DNA from: Pseudomonadota bacterium
GTDB lineage: Bacteria > Pseudomonadota > Gammaproteobacteria > Burkholderiales > JAKAFK01
Reading direction: 5' to 3'
DNA: 38,841 nt
Assembly: GCA_021817985.1 (NCBI GenBank)
Contig: JAKAFK010000031.1
Span: forward strand, 1-38,841
Under the pieces are notes generated by a model, which was given only the letters and a program-made list of their open reading frames with translations, did not search any database and was not told where the DNA came from. Made by a program: the position numbers and the translations under genes. The first letter of the stretch is position 1. Each line of letters begins with the position of its first letter. This document shows, piece by piece, positions 31,289 through 38,841 of this stretch.

Positions 31289-33607
31289 TCATGGGGTTTT
31301 CGCCATCGAGCGGCTCTTGCGCCGCCTGCCGGGGTGGGAGGAATCCCGGTCGCGCGCCGGCGCGGGGTCAGACCCTCGCGATGCCTCCTGCCATTCCTCG
31401 ATGGGGGTAGGCCGCCCAAACAGATAGCCTTGATAGTGGCCGCAGCCGCTGTTGCGCAGGAATGTCAGCTGCTCGCCCGTCTCGACGCCTTCCGCGATGA
31501 CCTCGACGCCGAGCGTTTGGCTCATCGCGATGATGGCGCGCACGATCGCCGCATCGTTGGGGTCGCTCGACACGTCGCGAACGAAGGATTGATCGATTTT
31601 CACCTGATCCACCGGCAGCCGCTTGAAATGAGACAAGGAGGAGTATCCCGTACCGAAGTCGTCCAGCGCGAAGGTGACGCCCAGTGCCTTGATTTCCTGC
31701 ATGCGGTGAATGGCTTCTTCGACATTCTCCACCACCATGCTTTCCGTCAGCTCAAGCTTCAGCCGTCTCGGATCGGCACCGGAATAAGCCAGGGCGGCGT
31801 GGACCTGGTCGACGAAGTCGGGGTGGCGGAACTGGCGGGCGCTGACATTGATCGCAATGATCCGGTTCCGAGTGAGGTCGTTGCGCGCCCATGCCCGCAG
31901 CTGGTTGCATGCCGTTTCGATGACCCACAGGCCCAGCGGGAGGATGAGGCCCGTTTCCTCCGCCAACGGGATGAACTGGCTGGGCGCCACCGGGGAACGG
32001 CCGGGCGGGAGCCAGCGCAGCAACGCTTCAGCGCCCGTCACCTGCCCCTCGTGATCGACCTGCGGCTGGTAAAACAGGCGAAATTCCCCGCGCTGCAGCC
32101 CCCTGCGCAAGGCCGTTTCCATCTCCGCGCGCGCCTCGATGGCCGCCTGCATCTCCGGGTTGAAGAAGCGGATCGTGTTGCGTCCGGCGCCTTTGGCCTG
32201 ATAAAGGGCGACATCCGCCTGCTTGAGCAGGTCTTCGCTGGTGAGTCGGCGACCCCGAAAAAGCGTCACCCCAAAACTTGCCGTGCTGAAGTGGCGGGGT
32301 CTGTTTTGCGCGGTGGAGAAGGGCACGCCGAGCGCCACACGCAGTTTTTCCGCGATGTGCTCGGCCTTCTTGGCGGCTGTCCTTGCATCGCTCCCCAGCC
32401 TTTCCATCATGACGACGTATTCATCGCCCCCCAAGCGGCAAACCGTGTCGCCTGAGCGCATGTGGGCCACGATGCGCTGGGCGACTTCCACCAGCAGACG
32501 GTCGCCCGCATCGTGCCCCTGGGTGTCATTGAGCCCCTTGAAATTGTCGAGATCGAGCATCATCAGGGCACCGAATTCCCGCGTCCTGACGCTATTGAGC
32601 AACGCTTGGCCCAGACGGTCCAGCAGGAGACGGCGGTTCGGCAGCCCGGTGAGGGAATCGAAGTAAGCGAGCCCATAGATCTGTTCCTCGGTTTGTCGGC
32701 GGGCGGTGATGTCGACGAAGGTCATCACGGCTCCGATGACCTTCCCATCCTGCATCTTGGGATGAGCCCAGCACTCCACCGGGAAGGCGGTTCCGTCACG
32801 GCGCCAATACACCTCGGTGTCGGCGTGGATCGTGCTGCCGCACGCTGCCAGGCGGTGAGCGGGGCAATCGGCGAGCGGCAGGGGCGTGCCGTCCGCACGG
32901 GCGTAATGGATCAGCGCGTGCATGGGCTTGCCCAGCAGCTCGTCCTCGCGCGCATAGCCCAGCAACCGCAGGCAAGCGGGGTTGGCGAATGTGCAGCGCC
33001 CCTCCGTGTCGATGCCATAGATGGCTTCACCCACGGCGTCGAGGACGAGGCGCACGCGCTCTTCGTCCGCACACAATTGTTTGAACAGGCGCGCATTGTC
33101 GATCGCGATGCTGGCCTGGTTGGCAAACAAGGTGAGGAGGGTCTGGTCGCGCAGGTTGAACGGCGACGGCCCGCGCTTCCCTAGCGCGGAGAGGCCGCCG
33201 ATGACGGCCCCTCGGCACACCAGCGGCACGAGAAGACTCGACGCCATGCCCTTTTCCCAGACCGCGCTGGCATCCAGGGCAAAGCCTCCGCCCTCGCCGA
33301 ACAAGAGCGGCTGGCGGTTCCGGAATACCCACCCGCAGGCGCCTTCGCTGATCGCGAAGGTCTGGCCGCGGATGGCCGCGCCATACTTGCCACTGGCCGC
33401 GCGGTAGGTAAAGGTCTCGCCATTCGCGTCGATCAGCGGTACCGTCAGGGTCTCGGCCTGCACGACCTGGCGTGCGGTTTCTGCCACGAGGGCAAGCACG
33501 TTCTCAAGGTCCAACTCGGTCCCCAGTTGCTCCCCCAGGCGCAAGAGCAGGGCGAGTTCCTGATAGGACAGGTCGGGGGCAGGCGTTTTCTTGTTCAGGA
33601 GGCGCAT
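31289..33607 (-). CDS. GAF-PAS-GGDEF-EAL c-di-GMP turnover protein
   Basis: Soluble dual-domain protein that may make or break c-di-GMP. I chose the ATG at 33605-33607 (MRLLNKKTPAP, 772 residues). A GTG at 33620-33622 would add five. The order is GAF (~40-180), PAS (~185-305), GGDEF (~325-490), EAL (~505-750), then a basic tail ending RRRKSRSMAKTP. The GGDEF active site reads GGDEY, a variant of GGDEF, with an RSGD inhibitory site five residues before it. The EAL domain is complete: AEALLRW, INVSARQF, ELTES, DDFGTG, VKID and EGVET. Phosphodiesterase activity is therefore expected, while cyclase activity is uncertain. It lies 43 nt after dsrE2 and may be co-transcribed. Confidence 0.92.
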   Translation of the reverse strand: MRLLNKKTPAPDLSYQELALLLRLGEQLGTELDLENVLALVAETARQVVQAETLTVPLIDANGETFTYRAASGKYGAAIRGQTFAISEGACGWVFRNRQPLLFGEGGGFALDASAVWEKGMASSLLVPLVCRGAVIGGLSALGKRGPSPFNLRDQTLLTLFANQASIAIDNARLFKQLCADEERVRLVLDAVGEAIYGIDTEGRCTFANPACLRLLGYAREDELLGKPMHALIHYARADGTPLPLADCPAHRLAACGSTIHADTEVYWRRDGTAFPVECWAHPKMQDGKVIGAVMTFVDITARRQTEEQIYGLAYFDSLTGLPNRRLLLDRLGQALLNSVRTREFGALMMLDLDNFKGLNDTQGHDAGDRLLVEVAQRIVAHMRSGDTVCRLGGDEYVVMMERLGSDARTAAKKAEHIAEKLRVALGVPFSTAQNRPRHFSTASFGVTLFRGRRLTSEDLLKQADVALYQAKGAGRNTIRFFNPEMQAAIEARAEMETALRRGLQRGEFRLFYQPQVDHEGQVTGAEALLRWLPPGRSPVAPSQFIPLAEETGLILPLGLWVIETACNQLRAWARNDLTRNRIIAINVSARQFRHPDFVDQVHAALAYSGADPRRLKLELTESMVVENVEEAIHRMQEIKALGVTFALDDFGTGYSSLSHFKRLPVDQVKIDQSFVRDVSSDPNDAAIVRAIIAMSQTLGVEVIAEGVETGEQLTFLRNSGCGHYQGYLFGRPTPIEEWQEASRGSDPAPARDRDSSHPGRRRKSRSMAKTP

Positions 33608-33650
33608 CGCAAAGTGTGGCACCCTTTCGCCGAAGGTTGTGGCCGCATGG

Positions 33651-34226
33651 TCAGAAGGCTGCGTTGTAGTCGGCGGCGGCCACTTCGAGATAGTACGTGC
33701 TGACCCCCTTGACCTCGGCCTGCACGATCAAATCATCGGGCACCGAAAACGCCATCGCGTCGACGCAGATCTGGCAAATGGTGAAGCGCACGCCCAGATC
33801 CCGCGCGCGATGAATGAGGTCCTCCAGCGGCGCCATTCCCTTGGCCCGCATGATGCGGCGGACCGCCCAGGGGCCGATGCCGCCAAGGTTGAGCTGCGAA
33901 AGGGGCAAATGGGCGGCCCCGGCGGGGTTAAGGCCGCGCACCAGGTGCTGAAGCGCCACGTCGGTTTCGGGCACCCGCCCCGCGCCTGCGCCGAGTCTTC
34001 GCCACCATTTCGCGGGCGACAGAAGGGCGCGGGGCTTGAGAAGGCAGTTGGCGCCATAGAGCACGAACCACATGCTCATGTCCATGCCCATCGCCTGAAA
34101 TCCGGCCGCCACCTCGAAGGCCACCAGCGCCTTGTCCAGTTCGCCGCTCACGAGCAGGATCGTGCCCTTGCGCCGGGCCTTGGCGGACGGCTGGGGCGCG
34201 GCGGACAGGCTATCGACAGGGGGCAT
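33651..34226 (-). CDS. DsrE2-type DsrE/F/H-like sulfur-transfer protein
   Basis: Small protein of the DsrE superfamily, 191 residues. It resembles the membrane-associated DsrE2 type often linked to tusA in sulfur oxidisers. After a ~20-residue basic N-terminus, TILLVSGELDKALVAFEVAA begins the fold. A hydrophobic segment (FQAMGMDMSMWFVLYGANCL) follows, then LSQLNLGGIGPWAVRRIM and the paired-cysteine stretch TICQICVDAMAF. It lies 2 nt after tusA, so the two are surely one transcript. A role in passing sulfane sulfur with TusA is inferred from family and context. The substrate protein is unknown. Confidence 0.82.
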   Translation of the reverse strand: MPPVDSLSAAPQPSAKARRKGTILLVSGELDKALVAFEVAAGFQAMGMDMSMWFVLYGANCLLKPRALLSPAKWWRRLGAGAGRVPETDVALQHLVRGLNPAGAAHLPLSQLNLGGIGPWAVRRIMRAKGMAPLEDLIHRARDLGVRFTICQICVDAMAFSVPDDLIVQAEVKGVSTYYLEVAAADYNAAF

Positions 34227-34228
34227 GG

Positions 34229-34468
34229 CTATGCGCTCACCCGGATGAGCATGGCGATGCGGCGCCGGTCGATTCTCCGCACCTCAAGGATCGTGTGTCC
34301 GTTGGCTTGACAAAAATCGCGTACGGAAGCCTCGAAGACAGGGTCGTTGCCCATGATCTCGAGGGTCTGGCCGGGCTTCAGCGCTGCAATGGATTCGCCG
34401 AGCCGGATGATGGGCAGGGGGCAGCACACGCCGCAAACGTCCAACCGCTTGTCGATCGAATCCGCCAT
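34229..34468 (-). CDS. tusA: Sulfur carrier protein TusA
   Basis: Small sulfur relay protein that carries persulfide on the cysteine of its CPxP motif. The ATG at 34466-34468 (MADSIDKRLDVCG) gives 79 residues, the family length. The longer frame adds an 18-residue Lys/Arg-rich extension that is not typical. The motif here is CGVCCPLPIIRL, with an additional cysteine just before the CPLP. IMGNDPVFEASVRDFCQANG is the usual second half, and the C-terminal RRIAMLIRV strand completes the fold. It is followed by dsrE2 at 2 nt and preceded by a repeat-rich leader. In sulfur oxidisers such pairs serve cytoplasmic sulfur trafficking. Confidence 0.92.
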   Translation of the reverse strand: MADSIDKRLDVCGVCCPLPIIRLGESIAALKPGQTLEIMGNDPVFEASVRDFCQANGHTILEVRRIDRRRIAMLIRVSA

Positions 34469-34526
34469 TCCCGAGCATTTCCGCTTTTTTTGCGCTCCGC
34501 GGGGCGCCCCCGCCTGCCTCAAGCCT

Positions 34527-34592
34527 GGGCCATCAGGGTGTTATGGCCCTTGATAACACAAAAGCCGAAAAGGGCCTATGTGATATCGCATA
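34527..34592 (-). promoter_or_regulatory. Competing inverted repeats upstream of tusA
   Basis: Four overlapping or adjacent symmetries can be read. GGGCCAT (34527-34533) pairs with ATGGCCC (34543-34549). GTGTTAT (34538-34544) pairs with ATAACAC (34553-34559). GGCCCTT (34545-34551) pairs with AAGGGCC (34570-34576). TATGTGATATCGCATA (34577-34592) is a one-mismatch palindrome. The first three pairings exclude each other in part, as in attenuators. GGGGCGCCCC (34501-34510) lies further downstream. The tusA promoter itself is not clear. Confidence 0.5.
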
Positions 34593-34616
34593 CAAAGCGA
34601 GGCATCCGACCCGCAA

Positions 34617-34670
34617 GGACGGGAGGAGGAACGCGCGGGCCCGGTAAGGCTTTTGCGATTGGACGGGAGG
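34617..34670 (+). repeat. 10-bp direct repeat between serB and tusA
   Basis: GGACGGGAGG occurs at 34617-34626 and again at 34661-34670, 44 bp apart, between the end of serB and the tusA leader. It may be chance in GC-rich DNA. It is recorded because it stands in a non-coding control region. Confidence 0.35.
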
Positions 34671-34679
34671 CGTGCGCCG

Positions 34680-35516
34680 TCAGCTGAAGAGGTTCACCAC
34701 GCCGTCGAGGCCGACGTGATTGATGGCGAAAAGCGCCTGCTCGCGCACGCGCGGCTTGGCGTGGTAGGCGACGCTGACGCCCGCGAGGGCCATCATCTTG
34801 AGGTCGTTGGCGCCGTCGCCCACCGCGATGACTTGGGCCGGCGAGAGGTTGAGCGTGGTGCGTACCCTTTCCAGCGCCTGGGCCTTGCCCTGCGCGTCGA
34901 GTATGGCGCCCACGATGCGGCCGGTCAGGCAGCCATCCCGCACCTCGAGGGTGTTGGCGGCGGTGAAATCGAGGCCGAGACGATGCTTCAGGCGCTCGGT
35001 GAAGAACGTGAAGCCGCCCGAGACGAGCAAGGTGCGGATCCCGTGCGCCTTGAGGCGTGCCAGGGTCTCCTCGGCGCCGGGACTCAGCTTGAGGCGCTCG
35101 TCGTAGACCCGCGTGAGCATGCTTTCCGGCAAACCGGCGAGGAGTGCAACCCGTTGGGTGAGGCTTTCGGCAAAGTCGATCTCTCCGCGCATCGCCGATT
35201 CCGTGATCGCCGCGACTTTGGGCTTCACGCCTGCCATGTCGGCGATCTCGTCGATGCACTCGATCGTGATCAAGGTCGAATCCATGTCCATGGCGAACAG
35301 GCCGAACCGGTCGAGCGGCATGGGGGCGTCAACCCAGGTGCAGTCCAGCTGAGCCCCGTCGCAGTATGCGCGCACGGCGGGCATGCGATCTTCCGGGCTG
35401 GCGCTCAGCCGAAGGGCCTTGTCATCAATGGGGTGAACCGAGACTGCGCCGCTTAACCGCACCACCTCGTTCACGTCACGATCGGTCAGCGCGAGCCCTT
35501 GCACGATGAGGTCCAT
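34680..35516 (-). CDS. serB: Phosphoserine phosphatase SerB
   Basis: Final enzyme of serine synthesis, hydrolysing phosphoserine to L-serine. It has 278 residues. The N-terminal ~70 residues form a short ACT-like regulatory part. The HAD phosphatase core then has the nucleophile motif DMDST at 77-81, SGGF at 166-169, the conserved Lys211 and GDGANDL at 233-239. AMRGEIDFAESL is the SerB cap signature. It follows mfd by 12 nt on the same strand, with a weak ribosome site, so coupling to mfd transcription is likely. It ends 211 nt from the tusA start. Confidence 0.96.
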   Translation of the reverse strand: MDLIVQGLALTDRDVNEVVRLSGAVSVHPIDDKALRLSASPEDRMPAVRAYCDGAQLDCTWVDAPMPLDRFGLFAMDMDSTLITIECIDEIADMAGVKPKVAAITESAMRGEIDFAESLTQRVALLAGLPESMLTRVYDERLKLSPGAEETLARLKAHGIRTLLVSGGFTFFTERLKHRLGLDFTAANTLEVRDGCLTGRIVGAILDAQGKAQALERVRTTLNLSPAQVIAVGDGANDLKMMALAGVSVAYHAKPRVREQALFAINHVGLDGVVNLFS

Positions 35517-35528
35517 GATGGTTCTGCG

Positions 35529-38500
35529 TCAGGAGAGTTCTTTGAATAGTGTTTTAACGGCGTTCACCCGCTCCGCCACGCTGGGGGCGTGTACCTCGAT
35601 GCGCAGCTTGTCGGGTCCGCTCAGGCGGTAGCGGGTTCGCCCGTTAAGCAGCGCCATGATTTTGGCGGCCTCCACCGGGGGATCGGGGACGAATTGTACC
35701 AGAATGCTTTCTGCGCTGGCATCGATTCGCGCGATGCCGAAGGGCTGGGCGAGAAGGCGCAGACGATGCGTCTCGAGCAAGGCTTGCGCAGGGTCGGGAG
35801 GCAAGCCGAAGCGGTCGATCAGCTCCTCATGGAGCCGATCGAGGTCGTCGAGGCTCGCGCAATTCGCAAGCCGCTTATAAAGGACCAGGCGCTCATGGAT
35901 GTCGCCGCAATAGTCGTCCGGCAGCAGGGCGGGCACGTGCAGATTGATGTCCGTCGTGGCGCCGAGCGGTTGCGCCACATCCGGCTCCTTGCCCTGGCGC
36001 AGCGCCTCGACGGCCTGCGTGAGCATTTCCGTATAAAGGTTGAAGCCGACCTCTTGCATTTCCCCGCTTTGGGCCTCTCCCAGCACCTCGCCCGCCCCAC
36101 GGATCTCGAGATCGTGCATGGCGAGGTAGAAGCCCGACCCCAATTCCTCCAGGGCCTGGATGGCCTCGAGCCTTTTCTTGGCCTGCACCGTGAGGGCGTC
36201 CTCGGACGGCGTGAGCAGGTACGCATAGGCTTGGTGATGCGAGCGCCCGACCCGCCCGCGCAACTGGTGCAACTGCGCAAGGCCGAAACGGTCCGCGCGG
36301 TTGATGATGATCGTGTTGGCGCTGGGGACGTCGATGCCCGTCTCGATGATGGTCGTGCACAGGAGCACGTTGAAGCGCTGTTGGTAGAATCCGCGCATCA
36401 CCTGTTCCAGCGCACGCTCGCGCATCTGCCCATGGGCCACTTCGATACGCGCCTCGGGCAGGAGTTGGGTGAGCTTTTCCTGCATGTTGTAGATGGTCTC
36501 CACCTCGTTGTGCAGGAAGTAGATCTGGCCCCCGCGCTTCAGTTCGCGCAAGGCGGCCTCGCGGATGATGCCCTCACTGTAAGGCGAGACGAAGGTCTTG
36601 ATGGCGAGGCGGCGCTGCGGCGCGGTCGCGATGACCGAGAACCCTCGCAGTCCTTCGAGGGCCATGGCGAGCGTGCGGGGAATCGGCGTCGCGGTGAGGG
36701 TGAGCACGTCGACCTCTGCCCGCAGGGCCTTGAGGCGTTCCTTCTGGCGTACGCCGAAACGATGCTCCTCGTCGATGATGACGAGTCCCAGGTTCTTGAA
36801 CTTGACGTCCCCTTGGAGGAGGCGATGGGTGCCGATCACGAGGTCGATGCGACCCTCGGCGATGCCCTTGAGCGCGTCCGCTTGCTCCTTGGCCCCGCGG
36901 AAACGGGAAAGTTCGGCGAGTCTTACCGGCCAGTCGGCGAATCGATCCGAGAAGTTCTGGAAATGCTGTTCGGCCAGCAGCGTCGTCGGCACCAAAACCG
37001 CCACCTGGCGGGCATCCATGAGCGCGATGAAGGCCGCCCGCAGGGCGACCTCGGTCTTGCCGAAGCCGACGTCCCCGCAGATCAGGCGATCCATCGGTCG
37101 CCCGCTTCGCATGTCTTCGGTGACGGATTGGATGGCCGCCGCCTGGTCGGAGGTCTCTTCGAATCCGAAGGCGTCCGCGAACGCTTCGTAGTCGTGCTGA
37201 TTGAAGCCGAAGGCGTGGCCCTGACGCGCCGCGCGCTGGGCGTACAGGTTGAGCAGTTCGGCGGCGGTGTCGCGCACCTGCTTCAAGGCGCGCCGCTTGG
37301 CCTTTTCCCATTGGCCACTGCCCAGCCGATGCAGCGGGGCGGCTTCGGGCGCCGCGCCGCTATATCGCCCGATGAGATGAAGCTGCGAGACGGGAACGTA
37401 GAGCTTGTCGCCCCCGGCATATTCGAGCTGCAGAAACTCGGTCTCGCCTTCCCCGAGGTCCATCCTGATGAGGCCGAGGTAGCGGCCGATGCCATGTTCC
37501 TCATGGACCACGGGATCGCCCACCTTGACCTCGGAGAGGTCCCGCAGCATGCCCTCGACCGGGCTGCGGCGCTGGTCCCGTGCGCTCCTGGGGCGTATCG
37601 GGGTGGCATAGAGTTCGTTCTCGGTGATGACGGCAAGACGTTCCGTCGTCAGCACGAATCCGGTGCTGACGGGAGCCACGCCGAGCATGAAGCGCCCTTG
37701 GCCGGCCTTGAATTGTTCAAAGCTTTCGCACACCGCCGGGGACAGCCCATACTCCCTGAAGTAGCCCAGCATGGTCTCCCGGCGCCCCGGGCTTTCGGCA
37801 GCCACCAGGATGCGGCCGTCGAAGCTTTGCACGTAGTCCGCCAGGAAATGGACCGGATTGTCCGCGCGGCGGTCGATCTGGAGCCCGGGCAGAGTGTCCG
37901 TCGCGCAGCGCGCCGCATCGGCCGGCTCGCCACCAGGGAGTATTTCTATGCGCGGATACGCCTTGAGCGCACCGAGGAAAGCGTCGGCGCCCAGGAAGAG
38001 CGCCTGTGGCGGCAGGGTGGGGCGCCCGCGGTCCCCCCGCAGAAGGTCGTAGCGCGAACGGGTGTCCCGCTCGAAATTCTCAATGGCGCTCTTGAGATCC
38101 CCATGAAGGCACAGCAGGCTGTTGGGCGGGAGGTAGTCAAACAGGGTGGCGGTCTTCTCGAAGAAGAGCGGCAGGTAGTATTCGATCCCGGCAGGTGCGA
38201 GGCCCTGGCTGACATCGCGATAAAGCGGGCTTTTGGAAGGGTCGCCCTCGAACGTCTCCCGAAAACTCTGGCGGAAGCGCGCGATGCCCGCCTCGTCGAG
38301 GGGGAATTCCCGGGCGGGCAGGAGACGGATGGCCTTGATGGGATAGATGGACCGCTGCGTGTCCACGTCGAAGGTCCGCAACGTTTCGACTTCGTTGTCG
38401 AAAAGGTCGAGCCGGTAGGGCACTGCGCTGCCCATCGGGAAGAGGTCGATGATCCCCCCGCGCACGCTGTATTCGCCGGGACTCAAGACCTGGGTGACGT

Positions 38501-38841
38501 GGGTATAGCCCGCGAGGGACAACTGCGCGCGCAAGCCCTCCACATCGATCCTGTCACCTTGCGCGATGAAGAACGTGTGCGCAGCCAGGAATTCCAGCGG
38601 CGGCAGGCGATAGAGCGCGGTCTGGGCCGGGACGATGGTGATGTCCGCCGCCCGGCTTTGCATCTGATACAGCGTGGCAAGGCGTTCGGATACGAGGTCC
38701 TGATGCGGCGAGAAATTGTCGTAGGGCAGCGTTTCCCAGTCCGGCAGCAAGTGAATGGACACCTGCGGCGAGAAGTAGGGAATCTCCTCACGCAACCGCT
38801 GCGCCTCCAAGGCGGTCTGCGTCAAGAGGACGAGCGGCTTC
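35529..38841 (-). CDS. mfd: Transcription-repair coupling factor Mfd, 5'-truncated by the window edge
   Basis: Removes RNA polymerase stalled at DNA damage and recruits UvrA. The frame runs off the window end; 1103 residues remain, so about 40 N-terminal residues are missing. The visible order is the UvrB-like N-terminal domain (LLPDWETLPYDNFSPHQDL), then the polymerase-interacting domain (VGDPVVHEEHGIGRYLGL). The RecG-like motor follows, with Walker A GDVGFGKTE (~37050-37077), the DEEH box (~36763-36773), LTATPIPRTLAMAL and GRVGRSHHQAYAYLL. The C-terminal TRCF domain ends the protein. All motor motifs are intact. It heads a probable mfd-serB operon. Confidence 0.97.
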   Translation of the reverse strand, partial: KPLVLLTQTALEAQRLREEIPYFSPQVSIHLLPDWETLPYDNFSPHQDLVSERLATLYQMQSRAADITIVPAQTALYRLPPLEFLAAHTFFIAQGDRIDVEGLRAQLSLAGYTHVTQVLSPGEYSVRGGIIDLFPMGSAVPYRLDLFDNEVETLRTFDVDTQRSIYPIKAIRLLPAREFPLDEAGIARFRQSFRETFEGDPSKSPLYRDVSQGLAPAGIEYYLPLFFEKTATLFDYLPPNSLLCLHGDLKSAIENFERDTRSRYDLLRGDRGRPTLPPQALFLGADAFLGALKAYPRIEILPGGEPADAARCATDTLPGLQIDRRADNPVHFLADYVQSFDGRILVAAESPGRRETMLGYFREYGLSPAVCESFEQFKAGQGRFMLGVAPVSTGFVLTTERLAVITENELYATPIRPRSARDQRRSPVEGMLRDLSEVKVGDPVVHEEHGIGRYLGLIRMDLGEGETEFLQLEYAGGDKLYVPVSQLHLIGRYSGAAPEAAPLHRLGSGQWEKAKRRALKQVRDTAAELLNLYAQRAARQGHAFGFNQHDYEAFADAFGFEETSDQAAAIQSVTEDMRSGRPMDRLICGDVGFGKTEVALRAAFIALMDARQVAVLVPTTLLAEQHFQNFSDRFADWPVRLAELSRFRGAKEQADALKGIAEGRIDLVIGTHRLLQGDVKFKNLGLVIIDEEHRFGVRQKERLKALRAEVDVLTLTATPIPRTLAMALEGLRGFSVIATAPQRRLAIKTFVSPYSEGIIREAALRELKRGGQIYFLHNEVETIYNMQEKLTQLLPEARIEVAHGQMRERALEQVMRGFYQQRFNVLLCTTIIETGIDVPSANTIIINRADRFGLAQLHQLRGRVGRSHHQAYAYLLTPSEDALTVQAKKRLEAIQALEELGSGFYLAMHDLEIRGAGEVLGEAQSGEMQEVGFNLYTEMLTQAVEALRQGKEPDVAQPLGATTDINLHVPALLPDDYCGDIHERLVLYKRLANCASLDDLDRLHEELIDRFGLPPDPAQALLETHRLRLLAQPFGIARIDASAESILVQFVPDPPVEAAKIMALLNGRTRYRLSGPDKLRIEVHAPSVAERVNAVKTLFKELS

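Noticed and set aside
33615-33630. TGGCAC on the plus strand near the GGDEF-EAL start, a possible sigma-54 site
   Set aside because: It points into antisense of the minus-strand genes and the -12 GC is missing at the correct distance.
1-38841. Search by eye for CRISPR arrays, tRNA or rRNA genes, insertion sequences and phage genes
   Set aside because: Nothing was found: no regular spaced repeats, no transposase or integrase, and no breaks in the operons.

Overview
This is a continuous stretch of GC-rich bacterial chromosome, densely coding, with no mobile element, tRNA, rRNA or CRISPR array that I can see. The proteins suggest a motile betaproteobacterium or a close relative. HscB carries the MQWAT..NEAYQTL region, and IscU and IscX have wording I associate with betaproteobacteria. 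The flhB-flhA-flhF-flhG-fliA-motC-motD and flgNMA/flgB-L layout fits too. This placement rests on remembered family sequences, not a search. The tusA-dsrE2 pair hints at sulfur metabolism.

Layout. (1) 2-4553: the iron-sulfur assembly operon iscS(partial)-iscU-iscA-hscB-hscA-fdx-iscX. (2) 4722-11034: flhB-flhA-flhF-flhG-fliA, covering the export gate, flagellar placement and number control, and the flagellar sigma factor. Two abutting perfect palindromes lie just before flhB. (3) 11101-12757: a sigma-28 promoter and the motor genes motC-motD. (4) 12771-15845, minus strand: flgA, a membrane GGDEF gene, then flgM-flgN behind their own sigma-28 promoter. (5) 16179-17966: a second, cytoplasmic GGDEF gene with a strong terminator. 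(6) 18131-28308: a sigma-54 promoter followed by flgBCDEFGHIJ, then a sigma-28 promoter followed by flgKL. (7) 28591-31235: a Spy/CpxP-like periplasmic protein divergent from a CpxRA-like two-component pair. (8) 31289-34468, minus strand: tusA, dsrE2 and a GAF-PAS-GGDEF-EAL protein. (9) 34680-38841, minus strand: mfd (start missing) and serB.

How it works together. The promoters I can read form a flagellar hierarchy: sigma-54 for the rod and hook genes, and sigma-28 (FliA, encoded here) for motCD, flgMN and flgKL. FlgM, the anti-FliA factor, is encoded in the same window. Three c-di-GMP proteins lie in or beside the motility genes, and two of them flank flgA. Envelope stress sensing (the Cpx-like unit) and sulfur transfer (TusA-DsrE2) sit next to this block.

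Most of the window is well-known machinery, and I found no wholly new system. The points most worth a second look are the double palindrome before flhB, an FlhG whose Walker A lysines are missing, the diguanylate cyclase placed inside the flgA-flgMN set, the competing inverted repeats before tusA, and the tusA-dsrE2-GGDEF/EAL gene string.
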